Assembly: GCA_038373885.1 (NCBI GenBank)
Contig: JAWZYV010014413.1
Location: 22,190-86,189 of the forward strand
Reading direction: 5' to 3'
From: Cheiracanthium punctorium
Lineage: Eukaryota; Arthropoda; Arachnida; Araneae; Cheiracanthiidae
DNA length: 64,000 nt
This document shows positions 44,404 through 55,293 of the stretch, in pieces. How positions within the stretch are numbered: the stretch's first letter is position 1; each line of letters starts with the position of its first letter. Made by a program: the position numbers and the translations under genes. The notes beneath the pieces are model-generated. The model saw nothing but the letters and a program-made list of their open reading frames with translations, was not told the DNA's origin and did not search any database.

Positions 44404-45240
44404 AATAAAAATTCGGTCGGGTACAATCTTGAAAATCTGAAAAAAACTTTAAAAGAATGTGGCACGTTTCCACATCACGTTAGCCTCCTTGTAAAGGAGA
44501 CAGGACGTAGTGTCACTCGATGCATTTCCTTGTTTTTTTTACACGAGTACAAGGATCCCCTTTAGGTCTACTATAAACTCGTTTACATAAAACAGAAAAA
44601 CATTTTTTTACTATTTTTTAACATATTTTTTATCAATCAATTTTATACATTTTTTTCACATTTTTTTGACATTTTTTGCTTTTTTTAAATTAAAGTACAC
44701 ATATACAATTATGTATGAACTGACCCGCTACCATTGATTATTTTTATGTACACAATATTAGAACATTTTCTAGACTATGAAAAGTTATTCTTACTTTTTG
44801 CTTAAAATCATTTACATTACTATTAAGTTAACAATTAAAAAAATACAGACAATATTATGAACCTTTTACATTTCTGTTAAATTTGCAGTTAAAAAATTAC
44901 AGATAATATTATGAGTTATTAATTTAATAAAGGTAGAAGCTTTGATCTTGAATATACATTTACAATAAAGATTATTCGATTCACTGAAGAAAATATGCGT
45001 GTACATCCTTTTACTTCTTATGTGTGTTTTTTTACAAAGTTTTTTAATTACTTTATCGTTTAACACCAGTATTTTGAGTGTTTTTTCAGTTTTTCAGACA
45101 TCATCAGTGTATTTTCATAACGTGAACTATTTTAAATTAGGCTTAGTATAAGCGATCGAAAAAAATGCATCCTACCACCACCACAGATAGAGTGAGAACA
45201 ATTTTTTTCATATAAAAATACCTTGTCAAACCAGTTCTGT
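44404..45240. other. AT-rich leader region of left arm
   Basis: A run of five 'acattttttt'-type motifs lies at 44,600-44,690, and a ~60-bp imperfect duplication around 'cag(a)taatattatga' at 44,830-44,915. A 74-codon frame at 44,341-44,565 is present in both arms but differs by indel, so I do not call it a gene. Confidence 0.45.
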
Positions 45241-45260
45241 TAACCTTAATCTTGAAGCTT

Positions 45261-45285
45261 TGACCTTGAACCGGCATAACCTTGA
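45261..45285 (-). promoter_or_regulatory. Putative nuclear-receptor monomer sites upstream of the arm gene
   Basis: On the minus strand TCAAGGTCA (45,261-45,269) is the exact consensus for monomeric FTZ-F1/NR5 and ERR-type receptors. A second near-match, TCAAGGTTA, lies at 45,277-45,285. They stand about 180-200 bp upstream of the ATG. The mirror site is 54,308-54,316. Function is a guess from motif and position. Confidence 0.35.
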
Positions 45286-45461
45286 AACGACCTCTTTGAT
45301 GGTCACATGATTTTTTTGTAACCAGTGGGAAGACATTATTTCATCTAGGTTAGATAAAGCGGCTGAATGCGAGGCTCACATTATGCTGTGAGTACCTTCA
45401 CTTTAGACGTGTGTTTCTAGTTTTATACTTTAATTGATTTTTTTTCACCGTGTTTTAAAAA

Positions 45462-46943
45462 ATGTCTTTGCTTAAATTGATCGAAAATACATTTAAAGTT
45501 GAATACACTCGTGAGTTTTACTCTCAAAGTGATGCTGATGTGTTACTTCAAGAATTATCGCAATTACCTTTTGATGCAAAGCCTCTGCAAACTGGTGAAA
45601 AGGATAATACTTCGACTCGGAAAGTAATTGCTTTCGCGGATGAGGGGATAAATTACAGTTTCTCTGGAGTGACTGTCTCTGTTTTCCCTTGGTTACCCAT
45701 TTTGCAAAAATTACGTGAAGATCTACAGAAAACAACAAATTATGAATTTAATTTGGTACAAGTAAACTTATCCTCTGATGGGCAATCTAAAATTGAAGAC
45801 GGTAACTACGAAGATTTTTCTCTGGACCTATCATCATGTGTATGCATTCTAAGTTTTGGATCTAAACGAACTTTAGATTTTAAACCAGCGAACTGTGAAA
45901 CCACTACCATTAAATTAGAACATGGTTCAATGTGCAAGATATATCCCCCAACCAACAAACTTTTAACGTATGGTATTCCTTCTGAGCCTCATGTGACAGA
46001 TCCACACATTAACCTAACATTCGTCAAAATGTGCATTTATGAACCTGCGCCGAAAAGACCAAAGTTGGACTATTGGGCGGATCATGCTTACCATAGCTTA
46101 CATGCTTCTGTAAATAGTACATGGCACTTGGAAAGACTTATCTACGTTTCACTCCACGATGAAAAAACTGACTTGAAGATTCATATTAGACAATTTATTC
46201 AGAACGCTGAATTAGACTATATACCAACCAGTCAGGGAGTCATGATGGATCCTTCAGCATGGATTGAATTTATTGTAAAACTATTAGATTTTACTAGATG
46301 TCATCACAATAGCTCTTTTATTTGTAATAATCAATTATCCGTATTTAATGACGATGGAAAATGCATCCTACAACAAATTTACAAAACCGGAGATTCATTT
46401 ACATTAAATCCAATCCCCTTGATACTTTTAAATGACCAAGTATTAAAACTTTGTGAAATGAGAAATGAAATATCAGAATGCATTCTAAAAACATTGTACA
46501 CAACCACCCTGCCTCATATGACACTAAAATTAAAGCCGCAAAAGTGTTACCGTGAACCGTATTGTGAATATGAAATGGCTAAAGATCAATTAATGGATAT
46601 AGTATCTCATGAAATTCACAAAAGTTTAAAGAAGCAATTTAATTGCATAGACCGAGTTCGGGATAATCCTTCACAAAGGATACATGCTTGTTCGAATAGA
46701 ACACATGTTGATGAGAGAGATGGTCTTATAAACATTAAAGCATGGTTTATGCTCGAAGTGCCATATATTGCAAGAGAGATATGCGAGAACAAATGTACTT
46801 GTCATTATGACGGAGAATTTTTTTCAAACATTTTCTTCGAAGACTACGGAGAGTATTTTCAAAATGTATTTCTTCGTTCATTTTTTCAACCGTTTTTAGA
46901 TTTTTCTAATCCCAAGGATGCCAAATCATGTGTAATTATGTGA
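45462..46943 (+). CDS. AlkB-like / PC4-like fusion protein, left-arm copy
   Basis: An intronless 493-codon gene beginning at the first ATG (MSLLKLIENT). Residues ~12-190 follow the AlkB-type 2-oxoglutarate oxygenase pattern: Y65-F67SG, PWLPIL, FNLVQVNL, LSFGSKRTLDF, LEHGSM and INLTF. But the iron ligands are gone (HxD is G114-N-Y116, distal His is Tyr170), as are both 2OG arginines (His182, Val188). Residues 195-203 PAPKRPKLD resemble the c-Myc nuclear signal. Residues 222-277 follow the PC4/SUB1 ssDNA-binding pattern (YVSL, IHIRQF, PTSQGVMMDPSAW). The C-terminal third is Cys/His-rich and unrecognised. The last residues CVIM form a CaaX prenylation box. A non-catalytic, nuclear, membrane-anchored DNA-binding protein is inferred. 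The second copy in the right arm differs at residues 10, 21 and 367 only. Confidence 0.85.
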   Translation: MSLLKLIENTFKVEYTREFYSQSDADVLLQELSQLPFDAKPLQTGEKDNTSTRKVIAFADEGINYSFSGVTVSVFPWLPILQKLREDLQKTTNYEFNLVQVNLSSDGQSKIEDGNYEDFSLDLSSCVCILSFGSKRTLDFKPANCETTTIKLEHGSMCKIYPPTNKLLTYGIPSEPHVTDPHINLTFVKMCIYEPAPKRPKLDYWADHAYHSLHASVNSTWHLERLIYVSLHDEKTDLKIHIRQFIQNAELDYIPTSQGVMMDPSAWIEFIVKLLDFTRCHHNSSFICNNQLSVFNDDGKCILQQIYKTGDSFTLNPIPLILLNDQVLKLCEMRNEISECILKTLYTTTLPHMTLKLKPQKCYREPYCEYEMAKDQLMDIVSHEIHKSLKKQFNCIDRVRDNPSQRIHACSNRTHVDERDGLINIKAWFMLEVPYIAREICENKCTCHYDGEFFSNIFFEDYGEYFQNVFLRSFFQPFLDFSNPKDAKSCVIM

Positions 46944-47770
46944 TGTTATTGTTGTATAACTAGTATTACAATTGTAAAAAATTATTAAAACCATTGTGAT
47001 TATACAGAAAAGGTATGCTTGCTTCTACAGCAGTGAGTTTTTACTGACTTATGTATGCTTAGTTATAGATTACTCATTGAAAAGTTATTATTTTCTTTTG
47101 TGTTAATAGTTTGTGTAGTTTAAAATACATTTTTTTGTAAATAAATCAGTTTATATAAGAAAAAAAATTATGTGTTTTCTTTATGTGTGCATTGATTACT
47201 TGCAAAATAAATACTTCTGAAATTTTACTAAAACAAAAAGTGATAAAGTTAACATACGTAGACAAGATTTCAGATTCTCTTTTATACTTATCTCTTAAAT
47301 TCTATTACCATAACTTATAGACAGTTAGAAATTTGACAAAAAATTATTGAAACTAATATTATGAAATATTAAACAACTGTATAGAAATAAAGTAATCTTC
47401 TGATTAAAAGCATAAACCTAAGTACGTTAGGTAAGTTTGTCACATGAGAATTCACAACACTAGTAATATTTTGTAAAATGTACTTACATAAAAAAAAGGT
47501 ATTTCCCACAATACTTTGGTGTGTATAAAACGTAGTATTTTAACTTACCACACATGTTTTACGTTCAAAAAATCTCAATTAAAAAAAACGTGTTACCATA
47601 ATTTTAAAACATCAGAGTATTAACTTAGATTATTTCTTGCAATTTTTCTAAAGTAACGGACTTGTATATATTTTTTTGTTTTTGGAAAATATCGACTAAT
47701 TGCACGTGTTACATATTTTACAGACTGATCTACTTACAAATTTTAAATAAATGTCTTTTTACTTTTTATA
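46944..47770. other. 3' untranslated and AT-rich region, left arm
   Basis: No further gene. Canonical AATAAA signals lie at 47,140-47,145 and 47,206-47,211. Confidence 0.5.
47140..47211 (+). terminator. Candidate poly(A) signals of the left-arm gene
   Basis: Two AATAAA hexamers 197 and 263 nt after the stop codon, followed by T-rich sequence. They are conserved in the other arm (TTTATT at 52,433-52,438). Eukaryotic polyadenylation here is inferred. Confidence 0.5.
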
Positions 47771-47970
47771 CATAATACTTGTTCAAACTTACTACACTTT
47801 TGATTTGTGCATTTGCTACACATAATACTTGTTCAAACTTAGTACACTTTTGATTTGTGCATTTGCTACACATAATACCTGCTCAAACTTAGTACACTTT
47901 TGATTTGTGCATTTGCTACACATAATACTCGTTCAAACTTAGTACACTTTTGATTTGTGCAATTGTTACC
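47771..47970 (+). repeat. 50-bp minisatellite x4, left arm
   Basis: Four units of exactly 50 bp begin 'cataatact(t/c)gttcaaactt' and continue with 'acacttttgatttgtgc'. The mirror array is at about 51,615-51,814, so it existed before the arms were duplicated. Confidence 0.95.
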
Positions 47971-48011
47971 AATATAAGGAATTTTTAGGTATTCTATAAT
48001 GCAAATCTTGT

Positions 48012-48243
48012 GTTGTAGGATTAAGACTAATTATCTGCACGAGGGATCTAGACCTATAGGTGGGGCGCCTCCGTGGGGGTCTTTAAGGGATCCTAACCCG
48101 TATTTACGCTATGTTTCGGAGAAAACCACGGAAAACTCCGAACGGTTAGGTCGACGGACGCGAGATGGGACTCACACCGGGGACCTTCACACTTCGCCCG
48201 TCTACCATTTCCAGTGACATAACCACTGTGCCATGGTGAGGCC
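48012..48243 (-). repeat. tRNA-derived SINE, family 2, inside left arm
   Basis: The minus strand begins with 'cctcaccatggcacagtgg' (A box region) and 'ggtccccggtgtgagtccc' (B box), then 'cggagttttccgtggttttc' and a tail ending 'agtcttaatcctacaaca'. Flanking 'ctataatg(c/t)aaa...tcttg' on both sides looks like its target duplication. It inserted before the palindrome formed, because the mirror copy is present at 51.35-51.57 kb. Confidence 0.85.
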
Positions 48244-49784
48244 TCTATAATGTAAAAATCTTGGTATATTTTATTTGAAGTAACCGAGTATTTTAAATCA
48301 AACACTATAATTTTTAAAATTTTAAAACATCGAAGTATTAACTCAGGTTATTTTTTATCCATCCTACTTGTTGAAACTTCGTAAACTTTTAATTTGGACA
48401 TGTTTATGTGTTTTCATGTTATGAAATTATTTCCAGAAATAAACTAACAGTAACTAATAATAATTCGAGTTTTGTAAATGTCATAGAAGTAGTACGTTTA
48501 AAATATTTTTTATGTGAATGAACTTAATTTTTTTGTTCTGAAGTAACATGAAGACACTACATCTGCTGAAGTTGTGATCTTTTCATTTTACAAGTTACAA
48601 ACATAGGAAAGAAAAGAATTTTTAGATAAGTATAACTTTAGAAAAGAAAAAAAATAATGCTTTTTTTTTTTTTTTTGAGTTATGTGTTCAAAATTAGTAT
48701 ATTTTGAATTAAAATTGTATTTTATGTTCTGGCAGGACATTGAATATTTTCATGAAATGAACTAGCACATCTGTACTTTGTTAATTTCATAGAAGGTATG
48801 AACTTTGGTATTTTCTTTAAATCTTAAGAACTTAATATTTTTTTTTCTGAAGTGCCAAATATGTAGACATGAATTTTTTAAAACATCGTGTTATTCAACT
48901 TAGTATATTTTAGTTAATCTTTCAAGAGAATGGACTTATAAATTTTTACCTTTTTAAAATCTCCACGAATGAAAATTAGTACATTTTATGTCTATACGAA
49001 ATTAGACACTTACAATTTTTTTCAGAAATACCATGTAAAGATTTTTATGAAATATTTTGTAAAGTACATTAGCTGAACTTGTAATTTTTCTTTTTAGAAG
49101 TTTTGCACTTAGTATTTGTGTTAGTTATATTTTGTGTTCTTACAAGTTGTTAAATATTTTCATACAGTAAACTAACAGATCTACACTTTGTAAATTTCAT
49201 AGAAGTGATAACTTTGATATTTTTTAAAATGTAACGACTTAGCGCTTTTTTTTTTCTGGAACGCTAGATATGTTGAATCTTTTTTTAAAAACATTATATA
49301 ACTTAACTCAGTGCATTTTAGTTATTTTTTTTAATACCACATGAATAACTTGCTGCATAAGCAACTTGTAAATATTTCTTTAATATTGTTATTAAAAACT
49401 GTTAAAAGTATATCTACTACATAAGCAACTTGTAAATACTTTTTTAATATTGATATTAAAAACTGTTAATAGTATATCTACTAAATAACTAAAATATGAG
49501 ATACCAAAAACTAAGAAAAACTAATGTTTAACTACATACCACAAGAAATTGTGAGAATTCTTAAAATTAACTGCTTGCATAAATGTTTGAGGTGTAAAAT
49601 TGATCACCCCTCTCAAACAAGACGCACTTGTTTAACTAACTGCAAGCGATGGTGAAAAATAGCGTGACATTGGGGAAAAAAGGGAAATGCCTTCTAAGGT
49701 GACTTTCATGTTGGAATATTTGACTAGAAAAAAGCAAACAATCCTATGAAAAGGGTCGAACCTCGGTTGAGTCTTGTGAAACAG
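48244..49784. other. Inner AT-rich part of left arm
   Basis: Long, very AT-rich, with no gene. A duplicated motif around 'gcaacttgtaaata(t/c)tt...attaaaaactgtta' lies at 49,345-49,470. The last 85 bp run to the palindrome centre. Confidence 0.5.
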
Positions 49785-49796
49785 TCACTAATGTCT
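49785..49796. other. Palindrome centre, 12-bp asymmetric spacer
   Basis: 'tcactaatgtct' separates gtcttgtgaaacag from its exact complement ctgtttcacaagac. It is the only non-palindromic sequence of appreciable length between the arms, so it probably marks the fold-back or end-joining point. Confidence 0.9.
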
Positions 49797-51341
49797 CTGT
49801 TTCACAAGACTCAACCGAAGTTCGACCCTTTTCATAGGATTGTTTGCTTTTTTCTAGTGAAATATTCCAACATGAAAGTCACCTTAGAAGGCATTTCCCT
49901 TTTTTTCCCAATGTCACGCTATTTTTCACCATCGCTTGCAGTTAGTTAAACAAGTGCGTCTTGTTTGAGAGGGGTGATCAATTTTACACCTCAAACATTT
50001 ATGCAAGCAGTTAATTTTAAGAATTCTCACAATTTCTTGTGGTATGTAGTTAAACATTAGTTTTTCTTAGTTTTTGGTATCTCATATTTTAGTTATTTAG
50101 TAGATATACTATTAACAGTTTTTAATATCAATATTAAAAAAGTATTTACAAGTTGCTTATGTAGTAGATATACTTTTAACAGTTTTTAATAACAATATTA
50201 AAGAAATATTTACAAGTTGCTTATGCAGCAAGTTATTCATGTGGTATTAAAAAAAAATAACTAAAATGCACTGAGTTAAGTTATATAATGTTTTTAAAAA
50301 AAAGATTCAACATATCTAGCGTTCCAGAAAAAAAAAAGCGCTAAGTCGTTACATTTAAAAAAATATCAAAGTTATCACTTCTATGAAATTTACAAAGTGT
50401 AGATCTGTTAGTTTACTGTATGAAAATATTTAACAACTTGTAAGAACACAAAATATAACTAACACAAATACTAAGTGCAAAACTTCTAAAAAGAAAAATT
50501 ACAAGTTCAGCTAATGTAGTTTACAAAATATTTCATAAAAATCTTTACATGGTATTTCTGAAAAAAATTGTAAGTGTCTAATTTCGTATAGACATAAAAT
50601 GTACTAATTTTCATTCGTGGAGATTTTAAAAAGGTAAAAATTTATAAGTCCATTCTCTTGAAAGATTAACTAAAATATACTAAGTTGAATAACACGATGT
50701 TTTAAAAAATTCATGTCTACATATTTGGCACTTCAGAAAAAAAAATATTAAGTTCTTAAGATTTAAAGAAAATACCAAAGTTCATACCTTCTATGAAATT
50801 AACAAAGTACAGATGTGCTAGTTCATTTCATGAAAATATTCAATGTCCTGCCAGAACATAAAATACAATTTTAATTCAAAATATACTAATTTTGAACACA
50901 TAACTCAAAAATTAAAAAAAAAAAGCATTATTTTTTTTCTTTTCTAAAGTTATACTTATCTAAAAATTCTTTTCTTTCCTATGTTTGTAACTTGTAAAAT
51001 GAAAAGATCACAACTTCAGCAGATGTAGTGTCTTCATGTTACTTCAGAACAAAAAAATTAAGTTCATTCACATCAAAAATATTTTAAACGTACTACTTCT
51101 ATGACATTTACAAAACTCGAATTACTATTAGTTACTGTTAGTTTATTTCTGGAAATAATTTCATAACATGAAAACACATAAACATGTCCAAATTAAAAGT
51201 TTACGAAGTTTCAACAAGTAGGATGGATAAAAAATAACCTGAGTTAATACTTCGATGTTTTAAAATTTTAAAAATTATAGTGTTTGATTTAAAATACTCG
51301 GTTACTTCAAATAAAATATACCAAGATTTTTACATTATAGA

Positions 51342-51573
51342 GGCCTCACCATGGCACAGTGGTTATGTCACTGGAAATGGTAGACGGGCGAAGTGTGAAG
51401 GTCCCCGGTGTGAGTCCCATCTCGCGTCCGTCGACCTAACCGTTCGGAGTTTTCCGTGGTTTTCTCCGAAACATAGCGTAAATACGGGTTAGGATCCCTT
51501 AAAGACCCCCACGGAGGCGCCCCACCTATAGGTCTAGATCCCTCGTGCAGATAATTAGTCTTAATCCTACAAC
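51342..51573 (+). repeat. tRNA-derived SINE, family 2, inside right arm
   Basis: Mirror copy of the SINE at 48,012-48,243: head 'ggcctcaccatggcacagtgg', tail 'taattagtcttaatcctac'. It sits at the same position in the arm. Confidence 0.85.
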
Positions 51574-51614
51574 ACAAGATTTGCATTATAGAATACCTAA
51601 AAATTCCTTATATT

Positions 51615-51814
51615 GGTAACAATTGCACAAATCAAAAGTGTACTAAGTTTGAACGAGTATTATGTGTAGCAAATGCACAAATCAAAAGTGTACTAAGTTT
51701 GAGCAGGTATTATGTGTAGCAAATGCACAAATCAAAAGTGTACTAAGTTTGAACAAGTATTATGTGTAGCAAATGCACAAATCAAAAGTGTAGTAAGTTT
51801 GAACAAGTATTATG
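51615..51814 (-). repeat. 50-bp minisatellite x4, right arm
   Basis: Mirror of 47,771-47,970 with the same number of units. Confidence 0.95.
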
Positions 51815-52432
51815 TATAAAAAGACATTTATTTAAAATTTGTAAGTAGATCAGTCTGTAAAATATGTAACACGTGCAATTAGTCGATATTTTCCAAAAAC
51901 AAAAAAATATATACAAGTCCGTTACTTTAGAAAAATTGCAAGAAATAATCTAAGTTAATACTCTGATGTTTTAAAATTATGGTAACACGTTTTTTTTAAT
52001 TGAGATTTTTTGAACGTAAAACATGTGTGGTAAGTTAAAATACTACGTTTTATACACACCAAAGTATTGTGGGAAATACCTTTTTTTTATGTAAGTACAT
52101 TTTACAAAATATTACTAGTGTTGTGAATTCTCATGTGACAAACTTACCTAACGTACTTAGGTTTATGCTTTTAATCAGAAGATCACTTTATTTCTATACA
52201 GTTGTTTAATATTTCATAATATTAGTTTCAATAATTTTTTGTCAAATTTCTAACTGTCTATAAGTTATGGTAATAGAATTTAAGAGATAAGTATAAAAGA
52301 GAATCTGAAATCTTGTCTACGTATGTTAACTTTATCACTTTTTGTTTTAGTAAAATTTCAGAAGTATTTATTTTGCAAGTAATCAATGCACACATAAAGA
52401 AAACACATAATTTTTTTTCTTATATAAACTGA

Positions 52433-52438
52433 TTTATT
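52433..52438 (-). terminator. Candidate poly(A) signal of the right-arm gene
   Basis: AATAAA on the minus strand, at the mirror position of 47,140-47,145. Confidence 0.45.
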
Positions 52439-52634
52439 TACAAAAAAATGTATTTTAAACTACACAAACTATTAACACAAAAGAAAATAATAACTTTTCA
52501 ATGAGTAATCTATAACTAAGCATACATAAGTCAGTAAAAACTCACTGCTGTAGAAGCAAGCATACCTTTTCTGTATAATCACAATGGTTTTAATAATTTT
52601 TTACAATTGTAATACTAGTTATACAACAATAACA

Positions 52635-54116
52635 TCACATAATTACACATGATTTGGCATCCTTGGGATTAGAAAAATCTAAAAACGGTTGAAAAAATGA
52701 ACGAAGAAATACATTTTGAAAATACTCTCCGTAGTCTTCGAAGAAAATGTTTGAAAAAAATTCTCCGTCATAATGACAAGTACATTTGTTCTCGCATATC
52801 TCTCTTGCAATATATGGCACTTCGAGCATAAACCATGCTTTAATGTTTATAAGACCATCTCTCTCATCAACATGTGTTCTATTCGAACAAGCATGTATCC
52901 TTTGTGAAGGATTATCCCGAACTCGGTCTATGCAATTAAATTGCTTCTTTAAACTTTTGTGAATTTCATGAGATACTATATCCATTAATTGATCTTTAGC
53001 CATTTCATATTCACAATGCGGTTCACGGTAACACTTTTGCGGCTTTAATTTTAGTGTCATATGAGGCAGGGTGGTTGTGTACAATGTTTTTAGAATGCAT
53101 TCTGATATTTCATTTCTCATTTCACAAAGTTTTAATACTTGGTCATTTAAAAGTATCAAGGGGATTGGATTTAATGTAAATGAATCTCCGGTTTTGTAAA
53201 TTTGTTGTAGGATGCATTTTCCATCGTCATTAAATACGGATAATTGATTATTACAAATAAAAGAGCTATTGTGATGACATCTAGTAAAATCTAATAGTTT
53301 TACAATAAATTCAATCCATGCTGAAGGATCCATCATGACTCCCTGACTGGTTGGTATATAGTCTAATTCAGCGTTCTGAATAAATTGTCTAATATGAATC
53401 TTCAAGTCAGTTTTTTCATCGTGGAGTGAAACGTAGATAAGTCTTTCCAAGTGCCATGTACTATTTACAGAAGCATGTAAGCTATGGTAAGCATGATCCG
53501 CCCAATAGTCCAACTTTGGTCTTTTCGGCGCAGGTTCATAAATGCACATTTTGACGAATGTTAGGTTAATGTGTGGATCTGTCACATGAGGCTCAGAAGG
53601 AATACCATACGTTAAAAGTTTGTTGGTTGGGGGATATATCTTGCACATTGAACCATGTTCTAATTTAATGGTAGTGGTTTCACAGTTCGCTGGTTTAAAA
53701 TCTAAAGTTCGTTTAGATCCAAAACTTAGAATGCATACACATGATGATAGGTCCAGAGAAAAATCTTCGTAGTTACCGTCTTCAATTTTAGATTGCCCAT
53801 CAGAGGATAAGTTTACTTGTACCAAATTAAATTCATAATTTGTTGTTTTCTGTAGATCTTCACGTAATTTTTGCAAAATGGGTAACCAAGGGAAAACAGA
53901 GACAGTCACTCCAGAGAAACTGTAATTTATCCCCTCATCCGCGAAAGCAATTACTTTCCGAGTCGAAGTATTATCCTTTTCACCAGTTTGCAGAGGCTTT
54001 GCATCAAAAGGTAATTGCGATAATTCTTGAAGTAACACATCAGCATCACTTTGAGTGTAAAACTCACGAGTGTATTCAACTTTAAATGCATTTTCGATCA
54101 ATTTAAGCAAAGACAT
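52635..54116 (-). CDS. AlkB-like / PC4-like fusion protein, right-arm copy
   Basis: Intact 493-codon frame, the mirror of 45,462-46,943. By eye the proteins differ only by Thr10Ala, Ser21Thr and Tyr367His. The degenerate AlkB-like region (no HxD, no distal His, no 2OG arginines), PAPKRPKLD nuclear signal, PC4-like segment and terminal CVIM are all kept. Both genes point toward the palindrome centre, so they share the same outer promoter-side sequence, including the TCAAGGTCA motif at 54,308-54,316. Two open copies of a nearly 1.5-kb frame mean little time since duplication, or constraint. Copy-specific silent-change counts would tell which. Confidence 0.85.
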   Translation of the reverse strand: MSLLKLIENAFKVEYTREFYTQSDADVLLQELSQLPFDAKPLQTGEKDNTSTRKVIAFADEGINYSFSGVTVSVFPWLPILQKLREDLQKTTNYEFNLVQVNLSSDGQSKIEDGNYEDFSLDLSSCVCILSFGSKRTLDFKPANCETTTIKLEHGSMCKIYPPTNKLLTYGIPSEPHVTDPHINLTFVKMCIYEPAPKRPKLDYWADHAYHSLHASVNSTWHLERLIYVSLHDEKTDLKIHIRQFIQNAELDYIPTSQGVMMDPSAWIEFIVKLLDFTRCHHNSSFICNNQLSVFNDDGKCILQQIYKTGDSFTLNPIPLILLNDQVLKLCEMRNEISECILKTLYTTTLPHMTLKLKPQKCYREPHCEYEMAKDQLMDIVSHEIHKSLKKQFNCIDRVRDNPSQRIHACSNRTHVDERDGLINIKAWFMLEVPYIAREICENKCTCHYDGEFFSNIFFEDYGEYFQNVFLRSFFQPFLDFSNPKDAKSCVIM

Positions 54117-54307
54117 TTTTTAAAACACGGTGAAAAAAATCAATTAAAGTATAAAACTAGAAACACACGTCTAAAGTGAAGGTACTCACAGCATAATGTG
54201 AGCCTCGCATTCAGCCGCTTTATCTAACCTAGATGAAATAATGTCTTCCCACTGGTTACAAAAAAATCATGTGACCATCAAAGAGGTCGTTTCAAGGTTA
54301 TGCCGGT

Positions 54308-54316
54308 TCAAGGTCA
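54308..54316 (+). promoter_or_regulatory. Putative nuclear-receptor monomer site, right arm
   Basis: TCAAGGTCA about 190 bp upstream of the right-arm gene, the mirror of 45,261-45,269. Significance is unproven. Confidence 0.35.
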
Positions 54317-55169
54317 AAGCTTCAAGATTAAGGTTAACAGAACTGGTTTGACAAGGTATTTTTATATGAAAAAAATTGTTCTCACTCTATCTGTGGTGGT
54401 GGTAGGATGCATTTTTTTCGATCGCTTATACTAAGCCTAATTTAAAATAGTTCACGTTATGAAAATACACTGATGATGTCTGAAAAACTGAAAAAACACT
54501 CAAAATACTGGTGTTAAACGATAAAGTAATTAAAAAACTTTGTAAAAAACACACATAAGAAGTAAAAGGATGTACACGCATATTTTCTTCAGTGAATCGA
54601 ATAATCTTTATTGTAAATGTATATTCAAGATCAAAGCTTCTACCTTTATTAAATTAATAACTCATAATATTATCTGTAATTTTTTAACTGCAAATTTAAC
54701 AGAAATGTAAAAGGTTCATAATATTGTCTGTATTTTTTTAATTGTTAACTTAATAGTAATGTAAATGATTTTAAGCAAAAAGTAAGAATAACTTTTCATA
54801 GTCTAGAAAATGTTCTAATATTGTGTACATAAAAATAATCAATGGTAGCGGGTCAGTTCATACATAATTGTATATGTGTACTTTAATTTAAAAAAATCAA
54901 AAAATGTCAAAAAAATGTGAAAAAAATGTATAAAATTGATTGATAAAAAATATGTTAAAAAATAGTAAAAAAATGTTTTTCTGTTTTATGTAAACGAGTT
55001 TATAGTAGACCTAAAGGGGATCCTTGTACTCGTGAAAAAAAAACAAGGAAATGCATCGAGTGACACTACGTCCTGTCTCCTTTACAAGGAGGCTAACGTG
55101 ATGTGGAAACGTGTCACATTCTTTTAAAGTTTTTTTCAGATTTTCAAGATTGTACCCGACCGAATTTTT

Positions 55170-55293
55170 ATTCATCAGCTGTCGCTCACCGTCTCCCCTG
55201 CTCCGGTCGAATTCTCCTCCATCAGCTGTCACTCAACTCCACCCCCCTCTTAGCACATCGTGGATTATGTAATACCTGCTCCCCTGCTCCGGT
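55170..55293 (-). repeat. Subterminal repeats of the palindromic element (right)
   Basis: Mirror of 44,281-44,403: 'ctcccctgctccgg' and 'catcagctgtc(a/g)ctca' each occur twice. A 3-bp gap relative to the left arm lies in the 'ggagttgag' motif. Confidence 0.65.

Larger units (their letters stand above)
44233..49784 (+). repeat. Palindrome left arm
   Basis: Reverse complement of 49,797-55,340 with scattered substitutions and 1-3 bp indels (for example a 3-bp difference near 44,386 and three amino-acid changes in the gene). This divergence suggests that the arms have existed as separate copies for some time, or differ by sequencing error. Confidence 0.95.

Noticed and set aside
44107..44565. 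Short frames over the palindrome end, including a 74-codon frame
   Set aside because: They cross the insertion boundary or differ by indel between arms; the sequence is SINE and subterminal repeat.
45462..46943. Active AlkB-type demethylase
   Set aside because: The HxD motif, distal His and both 2OG-binding arginines are all substituted in both copies, so oxygenase activity is not expected.
47771..47970. 50-bp array as a CRISPR
   Set aside because: Units are directly adjacent without unique spacers, in eukaryotic DNA; it is a minisatellite.
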